Part shown: positions 49,755 through 54,637 of the stretch, piece by piece | Layout: every line of letters starts with the position of its first letter | How positions within the stretch are numbered: the first letter of the stretch is position 1 | From: Candidatus Glassbacteria bacterium | GTDB lineage: Bacteria; Gemmatimonadota; Glassbacteria; GWA2-58-10 | Reading direction: 5' to 3' | NCBI GenBank assembly: GCA_019456185.1 | Contig: VRUH01000024.1 | Location: 1-54,637 of the forward strand | DNA length: 54,637 bases | Program-made: the position numbers and the translations under genes | The notes under the pieces: generated by a model | Told to the model about the DNA's origin: nothing | Database searches by the model: none | What the model saw: the letters and a program-made list of their open reading frames with translations, nothing else

Positions 49755-50690
49755 TCATTTCTTTTTGCTGCCCTTGATAATTTTCAGCGCTTCGTTGATT
49801 TTGAGGCTGGCTTTCGTCAGGTCCATCGTCCCCGCCCGGTCGAACTCCTGCTCATCCCTGTCCAGAACCGGGTACGGTTTGCTGCCGGTCTGGCTGCGGC
49901 GCAGCTTCTCGTAGCGTGCCCGGTCCAGCTTGGCGGTTTCCTGCTGGCCCTCACCCGCTTCGATAACCGTCAGCGACCGGCTGAAAAACTCACCCCCGCC
50001 GGCGGGAGTGACTATCGGCTTCTGTTCGATTTTCTGCCTTGGTTCGGTCAGTTCTTTCGCCCGGCGGTACATCGAACTGGCCTTTTCGGGCATGGCTTTC
50101 TTGTCGTAGAGGATACCGAGATTATAGTAGACTCTCGGATTGTCCTGCTGCAGGGCCATCACCCGCTCGAAACTTTCGATCGCCTGGTCGGTCTTTTCCA
50201 GGTTGTTATAGGCCTCGCCGAGCATGAACATGATGACCGGGTTGTCCGGGTCGATCTGCACGCCTTTTCTGAGCACGTTGATCGCATCGTTGTAGACACC
50301 TCTGCGGTAGAGCACCTGGCCCAGCCCCTGGTACGCCTCGGGGCAGTTCGGGTTGACCGAAATCGCCTTGCGGTAAAACCGCTCGGCGTCGTAGTAACGG
50401 GTAAGGCTGATGCAGCACTCACCGCTGGAGATCAGGATTTCCTCATTGGAGGGATCGAAGTCAAGGAATTGGCCGAATTTCTGGATTGCCAGCTGCCACT
50501 TACCCTGACGGTACTGTGACAGGCCCAGGCATTTGAGACTCTCGTTGTGCCGGCGGTTGAGCTGCAGCGCCCGCTCGAACTGGACCTCCGCCTGGGCGTA
50601 GTTGCCCGCCTTGAACATTTCCAGTCCGGACTGGAAATATCTCTCGAGGGGTCCGCTCACCTGCTCTTCGCCGGTTCCGCCAAATTTCAT
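49755..50690 (-). CDS. TPR-repeat protein
   Basis: A 311-residue protein with about six TPR units between residues 15 and 215 ('MFKAGNYAQAEVQFERALQL', 'RYYDAERFYRKAISVNPNCP', 'GVYNDAINVLRKGVQIDPDN', 'KTDQAIESFERVMALQQDNP'). The rest (about 220-311) is charged and low in hydrophobic residues, ending in a Lys-rich tail. There is no signal peptide, so it is likely cytoplasmic. It is the first gene of the long minus-strand cluster, 70 nt before the ParA gene, with a strong promoter upstream. A scaffold role with the ParA ATPase is plausible. Confidence 0.85.
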   Translation of the reverse strand: MKFGGTGEEQVSGPLERYFQSGLEMFKAGNYAQAEVQFERALQLNRRHNESLKCLGLSQYRQGKWQLAIQKFGQFLDFDPSNEEILISSGECCISLTRYYDAERFYRKAISVNPNCPEAYQGLGQVLYRRGVYNDAINVLRKGVQIDPDNPVIMFMLGEAYNNLEKTDQAIESFERVMALQQDNPRVYYNLGILYDKKAMPEKASSMYRRAKELTEPRQKIEQKPIVTPAGGGEFFSRSLTVIEAGEGQQETAKLDRARYEKLRRSQTGSKPYPVLDRDEQEFDRAGTMDLTKASLKINEALKIIKGSKKK

Positions 50691-50760
50691 CTGCTCGCCC
50701 GCCCCTTGCCATTTCCAACAACTTTAATTATTTTAGCAACTTACGCAGGCACGATGCGCA

Positions 50761-50789
50761 AATTTACGGAATGGTTATTATATTATCAA
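50761..50789 (-). promoter_or_regulatory. Promoter of the TPR-ParA-led cluster
   Basis: TTGATA (50784-50789) and TAAATT (50761-50766) with a 17-nt spacer on the minus strand, about 70 nt upstream of the TPR gene start. It is the most likely start of the cluster transcript. Confidence 0.6.
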
Positions 50790-50805
50790 TGTTACACCGT
50801 TTCTA

Positions 50806-50834
50806 TTGAAATTCAACTGTTTTGATTGTAGTTT
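50806..50834 (+). promoter_or_regulatory. Promoter candidate for rpmE, divergent from the TPR cluster
   Basis: TTGAAA (50806-50811) and TAGTTT (50829-50834) with a 17-nt spacer. It would leave an untranslated leader of about 170 nt before rpmE, possibly regulatory. The 320-bp gap between the TPR gene and rpmE holds this and the opposite promoter and no other gene. Confidence 0.45.
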
Positions 50835-51010
50835 TAGCGGTTATTTCGGGCATGAAACTAGTTCCAGCCCGTTGATTGGTAAACAGGCTCCGGCATCAGG
50901 ATAACCAACTCCGTTGTCCGCTTTCGGGCGCTGGAATTGACCGCAGCCGGCAGATCGTTCGCACGGACAAAAATACGGTTGCCTGAAGAAACGTTTTACA
51001 GGAGAGAAAA

Positions 51011-51304
51011 GTGAAGAAAGACCTGCATCCCGAATACAAGAAATGCGTAGTGACCTGCGCCTGCGGAAACTCGTTCGAGACGCATTCGACCGTGGAAAAA
51101 ATGCACCTGGATATCTGCTCCCAGTGCCATCCGTTCTATACCGGCAAGCAGAAACTGGTCGATACCGCCGGCCGTGTCGAGAAGTACATGCGTAAGTTCG
51201 AGAAAACAAAGAAGATGCGCGAGACCGCAGACAAGAAAAAAGTGGTGAAGCAGACCAAAACCGCGGATAGCGCCGAACAGGCCGCACCGCCGGCCGCCGA
51301 GTAA
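51011..51304 (+). CDS. rpmE: 50S ribosomal protein L31
   Basis: A 97-residue protein starting with GTG, with AGGAGAG 4 nt upstream. '[20 protein letters not shown]' and '[20 protein letters not shown]' match zinc-type L31, with cysteines at 16, 18, 36 and 39. The C-terminal part after residue 70 is an added Lys/Ala/Glu-rich tail; usual L31 is about 66-75 residues. It heads the conserved rpmE-DUF1385-prfA group. Confidence 0.95.
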   Translation: MKKDLHPEYKKCVVTCACGNSFETHSTVEKMHLDICSQCHPFYTGKQKLVDTAGRVEKYMRKFEKTKKMRETADKKKVVKQTKTADSAEQAAPPAAE

Positions 51305-51341
51305 GCTCTCCGGCTGAACAGTTGCTCCGGGAGAATGGGTG

Positions 51342-52277
51342 ATGTTGGGCAAGCCGAAAGAACTCAAGATGGGCGGCCAGGCGGTGATCGAGGGCGTGAT
51401 GATGCGGGCCGAGGACAACTGGGCCGTGGCCGTGCGTAAACCCGACGGCACTATCGCCCTCAAAAAAGAAACCTGGCGCTCACTTAGCAAACGGCTCCGC
51501 TTGCTGGAGCTGCCCGTGCTCAGAGGAGCGCTCGTGCTGGTGGAAACTCTGTTCCTGGGTGTGCGGGCATTGAGCTTTTCGGCGGAAGCTGCATCAGAGG
51601 AGGAGTCCGAATCGGCACAGAACGAGACCGGATTCTGGTGGAAAGTGTCGATGGCCGGCACGGTCCTGTTCAGTCTGACGGCCGGGCTGGCGCTGTTTTT
51701 TTACCTGCCCCTGTTTCTCACCGAGCTGACCGGTATCGAAAATCCGTTCTGGTTCAATTTTGTCGACGGGCTGCTGCGCATGGCCGTGTTCATGGCTTAC
51801 CTGCTGCTGATCTCCCGCTGGAAAGACATTCACAGGGTGTTCGAGTACCACGGCGCGGAACACAAAACTATCGCGACCTTCGAGAGCAAGCAGCCGCTGG
51901 ACTGGATTCATATCAAGGATCACAGCCGGTTTCATCCCCGCTGCGGCACCAGTTTCGTGCTGATCCTGCTGCTGGTGAGCATCCTCGTTTTCCTCTTTTT
52001 CGGCAAACCCGATGTCTGGGCCGACCGGCTGGTACGCCTGTCCGTCGTGCCGCTGATCGCCGGGGTCAGCTACGAGCTGATCAAGCTCAGCGACCGTTTC
52101 CCAGCCAGCCTGCTGAGCAGAATCGCGGTCGCCCCCGGATTATGGCTGCAGAGAATCACCACCTACGAGCCCGATGAATCGCAGGTGGAAGTTGCCGTGG
52201 CCGCGCTGAGCGCCGCCATGGAGCTCGACCGGGAATTGATCGAAAGCGCGATGGCTCCCGCCGCCGCCGAAGGTTAG
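51342..52277 (+). CDS. DUF1385 family membrane protein (YqhQ-like)
   Basis: A 311-residue protein started at the ATG at 51342 with GGGAGA about 9 nt upstream (an in-frame GTG at 51339 precedes it). It starts 'MGGQAVIEGVMMRAEDNWAV', the DUF1385 signature. Four membrane segments lie between about 100 and 235, with 'FEYHGAEHKTIATFES' and 'HSRFHPRCGTSFVLILLLVS' as the conserved cytoplasmic His/Cys motifs. Function is not established. Order rpmE-DUF1385-prfA is widely conserved. Confidence 0.93.
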   Translation: MLGKPKELKMGGQAVIEGVMMRAEDNWAVAVRKPDGTIALKKETWRSLSKRLRLLELPVLRGALVLVETLFLGVRALSFSAEAASEEESESAQNETGFWWKVSMAGTVLFSLTAGLALFFYLPLFLTELTGIENPFWFNFVDGLLRMAVFMAYLLLISRWKDIHRVFEYHGAEHKTIATFESKQPLDWIHIKDHSRFHPRCGTSFVLILLLVSILVFLFFGKPDVWADRLVRLSVVPLIAGVSYELIKLSDRFPASLLSRIAVAPGLWLQRITTYEPDESQVEVAVAALSAAMELDRELIESAMAPAAAEG

Positions 52278-52344
52278 CTCCCCTCCCCCGCAGTACGTGA
52301 CCCTGAGTATTTCCCGTTTCATTTAACCTTGTCGATTACCGAAA

Positions 52345-53424
52345 ATGAACGAAAAAATACAAAGCGTACTGGATAGATACGCCGAGTTGGAACGGCTGAT
52401 GGCCGACCCGGCGGTGATTTCCGACCCCTCTCGTCTGCAGGAGCTGGCCCGCGAACACGGCCAGCTCGGTCCCGTGGTCGAGACCTGGGGCAAGCTGCAA
52501 AAAACGCGCGGGGAAATCGAGGAGCACAGCCGGATAATCGACAGCGGCGAGGACCCGGAACTGGCCGAACTGGCCGGGGAGGAAATCGGATCGCTGCGGG
52601 AGGCTGAGAAGCAGCTTGCCGCCCAGTTCGAAGGTCTGCTGGTGCCGCCCGATCCGCTCGACAGGAAGGACATCATCATGGAAATCCGCGCCGGTACCGG
52701 AGGCGAGGAAGCCGCCCTGTTTGCCGGCGATCTGTTCCGCATGTACATCCACTATGTCGAATCCCAGGGCTGGAAACACGAACTGATCTCGATCAGCCAG
52801 GCCGGGCAGGGCGGGATGAAAGAGGTGGTATTCAATATCCGCGGCAAAGGGGTTTACGGACGGCTCAAATATGAAAGCGGCGTCCACCGCGTCCAGCGCG
52901 TGCCGGCTACCGAAACTTCCGGGCGAATCCACACCTCGGCGGCCACGGTGGCGGTGCTGCCCGAGGCCGAGGAAGTGGATATCGAGATCAGGGCCGAGGA
53001 ACTCAAGATCGACGTTTTCCGCTCCAGCGGGCCCGGCGGCCAGAGTGTAAACACCACCGACAGCGCCGTGCGGATAACCTACCTGCCGACCAACCTGGTG
53101 GTCACCTGCCAGGACGAGAAGAGCCAGCATAAGAACAAGGCCAAGGCGATGAACGTGCTGCGCAGCCGCCTGCTCGACCAGAAAATCCAGGAGGTGGAAA
53201 GCGAGCGCGCCCGCGACCGCCGCCTGCAGATCGGCACCGGCGACCGCAGCGCCAAGATCAGGACCTACAATTTCCCGCAGTCCCGGGTTACCGATCACCG
53301 GATCGGGCTGAGCCTGCACAAGCTCGAAGCGATCCTGGGGGGCGATCTCGACGACCTGATCGACGCCCTGGCCGAGGCCGGGCACGAGGAAAAGCTGGCG
53401 GAAACTCACAAAGCAGCCAAATGA
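52345..53424 (+). CDS. prfA: Peptide chain release factor 1
   Basis: A 359-residue protein with the stop-codon-reading PxT motif (VPATETSGR near residue 187) in the form that marks RF1, not RF2, and the catalytic GGQ in '[16 protein letters not shown]' near residue 231. RF1 recognises UAA and UAG. A strong terminator starts 26 nt after its stop. The methyltransferase gene prmC, which often follows prfA, is not here. Confidence 0.97.
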   Translation: MNEKIQSVLDRYAELERLMADPAVISDPSRLQELAREHGQLGPVVETWGKLQKTRGEIEEHSRIIDSGEDPELAELAGEEIGSLREAEKQLAAQFEGLLVPPDPLDRKDIIMEIRAGTGGEEAALFAGDLFRMYIHYVESQGWKHELISISQAGQGGMKEVVFNIRGKGVYGRLKYESGVHRVQRVPATETSGRIHTSAATVAVLPEAEEVDIEIRAEELKIDVFRSSGPGGQSVNTTDSAVRITYLPTNLVVTCQDEKSQHKNKAKAMNVLRSRLLDQKIQEVESERARDRRLQIGTGDRSAKIRTYNFPQSRVTDHRIGLSLHKLEAILGGDLDDLIDALAEAGHEEKLAETHKAAK

Positions 53425-53450
53425 ATTGATACCCGCGGCGAGTTTTGAAA

Positions 53451-53482
53451 CGGGTTCGCCGATCGGCGAACTCGTTTTTTTT
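53451..53482 (+). terminator. Terminator after prfA
   Basis: A 10-bp stem with one G-T pair (53451-53460 with 53465-53474) and loop GATC is followed by eight T residues. Confidence 0.95.
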
Positions 53483-53507
53483 GCCGACTTTTTTTTCTCG
53501 TTTGGAA

Positions 53508-53536
53508 TTGATAATGCTTCTCAATTTTTATATTGT
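53508..53536 (+). promoter_or_regulatory. Promoter of the transaldolase gene
   Basis: TTGATA (53508-53513) and TATTGT (53531-53536) with a 17-nt spacer, about 50 nt before the ATG. GGAGG at 53579-53583 is the ribosome site. Confidence 0.6.
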
Positions 53537-53589
53537 TATTCATTGCCTAGAGTATAGCCAATTGCCAATCTGTCGACTGGAGGCGGAAG

Positions 53590-54522
53590 ATGTTCGAGGT
53601 AAACGAGCTGCACCCGGTGATGATCCACCGCAGGCGGGGCATGGAGGAGGTCAACAGGACTCCGGGCGGCAAGAAACTGGCTCACCCGGCATCGCGCGCG
53701 GCGCGGATTTTCGCCGACACGGCGGATATCGATGAGATCAAGCCGCTGTACGAGGCCGGGATAATCAACGGCGTTACCACCAACCCGAGCCTGCTCAAGA
53801 AAGCCGGCGCTAAATCGTGGAGCCAGGCCAAAGAGATGCTGAGCAGCATTCTCAAGCTGATGGCGCCGAACCCGGTCAGCCTGGAACTGACCGAAACAGA
53901 ACCGGATAAGATGGTGGCGCAGGCGGCCGAGCTGTTCGAGCTGGGGCCGGAGAACGCGGTGATCAAGGTTGCCGTCGGCGGTTACACGGCACTCGCTGAG
54001 CGCAACGACCGTCACACGGGACTGAAAGTGCTGCGCAGGCTCTGGGAGAAAGATATCCGGACCAACGCCACCCTGATATTCAACACCACCCAGGCGTTCT
54101 GGGCGGCCAACGCCGGGGCCACCTACGTGAGTCCGTTCATGGGCCGGCTGGCCGACTACATGTACAGGCATGACCTTCCGGAGCTGACGCCCGGCAACTC
54201 GCTCTACCACGTGGTTGACCACAAAAACTCCGCCGGCCGCCAGCAGGTGGCCAACTCCGAATACGTGGCCTCGGGCGGAGCGCGCAAGGATTCCGGGATC
54301 AGGCTGATCCGCGAGATCGCCGCCGCGTTCGCCAACTACGATATCCACTCGGAAATCCTGGCCGCCAGCGTGCGTAACGCCGTCCAGCTCACCGAGGTCC
54401 TGCTGGCCGGGGCGGATATTCTCACCGTACCGGCCGAGATCCTGACCACGGTTGCCGACCACCCGCTCTCCGATGAGGGCATGGTGAGGTTCGACCAGGA
54501 CGCGCAGGTGTTTTCCGGGTAA
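53590..54522 (+). CDS. Transaldolase-family protein (TalC/MipB-like)
   Basis: A 310-residue protein with a 40-residue N-terminal extension before the barrel begins 'RIFADTADIDEIKPLYEAG'. The 'VTTNPSLLKKAG' strand is typical. The Schiff-base Lys lies in 'AVIKVAVGG' near residue 126, and 'NATLIFNTTQAFWAANAGAT' and 'YVSPFMGRLADY' complete the site. It resembles the short transaldolases that also include fructose-6-phosphate aldolases. Probably converts sugar phosphates of the pentose phosphate pathway. Own promoter and ribosome site support the start. Confidence 0.9.
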   Translation: MFEVNELHPVMIHRRRGMEEVNRTPGGKKLAHPASRAARIFADTADIDEIKPLYEAGIINGVTTNPSLLKKAGAKSWSQAKEMLSSILKLMAPNPVSLELTETEPDKMVAQAAELFELGPENAVIKVAVGGYTALAERNDRHTGLKVLRRLWEKDIRTNATLIFNTTQAFWAANAGATYVSPFMGRLADYMYRHDLPELTPGNSLYHVVDHKNSAGRQQVANSEYVASGGARKDSGIRLIREIAAAFANYDIHSEILAASVRNAVQLTEVLLAGADILTVPAEILTTVADHPLSDEGMVRFDQDAQVFSG

Positions 54523-54554
54523 AATATTAACCACTGCGGGGGAAAAAAACGGGG

Positions 54555-54637
54555 CTAATCGATTTTAAGGCGGCTGCGGAGTTCCTGCCGTAACTGACGG
54601 GTAAACTGTTCGATATTCTGCTGCTCGAACCGTTCCC
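54555..54637 (-). CDS. C-terminal fragment of an unknown minus-strand gene
   Basis: The last 26 codons before the TAG stop (complement of 54555-54557) read ERFEQQNIEQFTRQLRQELR, then SRLKID. It is a charged helical tail. The gene continues beyond the window. No family can be assigned. Confidence 0.4.
   Translation of the reverse strand, partial: ERFEQQNIEQFTRQLRQELRSRLKID

Noticed and set aside
1-54637. CRISPR arrays, rRNA genes
   Set aside because: No regularly spaced repeats and no rRNA-like stretches were seen.

Overview
The window is bacterial chromosome from a Gram-negative organism. It carries a LolA-type lipoprotein carrier, a TonB-dependent receptor, an outer-membrane barrel and many exported lipoprotein or Tat-exported proteins. 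The background is GC-rich, and promoters match the ordinary sigma-70 pattern (TTGACA/TATAAT-like, 17-nt spacers). Exported sulfatase, GH31, GH36-like hydrolase, a UroD-family protein and paired propeller proteins recall FCB-group and candidate-phylum polysaccharide degraders. I cannot fix the taxon from sequence reading alone.

Layout. 1-5.4 kb: two paralogous exported propeller proteins, a UroD-family protein and a Tat-exported M28 peptidase, all on the minus strand. 5.4-7.8 kb: a TMTC-like membrane/TPR protein. 7.9-10.5 kb: a minus-strand unit of an ABC ATPase, a radical SAM protein and LolA behind a strong promoter. 10.5-18.4 kb: suhB and a soluble lytic transglycosylase (minus), then NamZ-type muramidase, DUF819 transporter, a small membrane protein and a SagB-like double nitroreductase (plus). 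18.4-27.9 kb: sulfatase and aldo/keto reductase (minus), then GH31, GH36-like hydrolase, Sat-CysC fusion and CysQ (plus).

28.05-42.12 kb looks like a genomic island between cysQ and tRNA-Pro(GGG). Its two ends carry matching inverted repeats of IS3-family type (21/26 identical), and an IS3-family transposase relic abuts the right one. Inside are a heme-motif hybrid histidine kinase with a 36-residue membrane miniprotein in front of it, an integrase remnant, an 82-bp direct repeat, a GC-rich block encoding a ModABC-like oxyanion ABC system plus a TonB receptor, an exported SRPBCC protein, several gene relics, an eight-heme cytochrome c and an outer-membrane barrel. The substrate-binding protein of the ABC system is a tandem fusion of two ModA-like domains.

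42.4-50.7 kb is a long minus-strand housekeeping cluster: TPR protein, ParA ATPase, TolB-like propeller, DUF512 protein, SPOR lipoprotein, der, plsY, gpsA and merR, ending at tRNA-Pro. 51.0-54.6 kb runs on the plus strand: rpmE, DUF1385, prfA with a strong terminator, then a transaldolase with its own promoter, and the end of a minus-strand gene at the edge.

The best candidates for something undescribed are the island as a unit (oxyanion uptake across two membranes, redox/heme sensing, multiheme electron transfer), the double-ModA protein, the kinase-linked miniprotein, and the unidentified structured, terminator-ended element at 31.18-31.28 kb.
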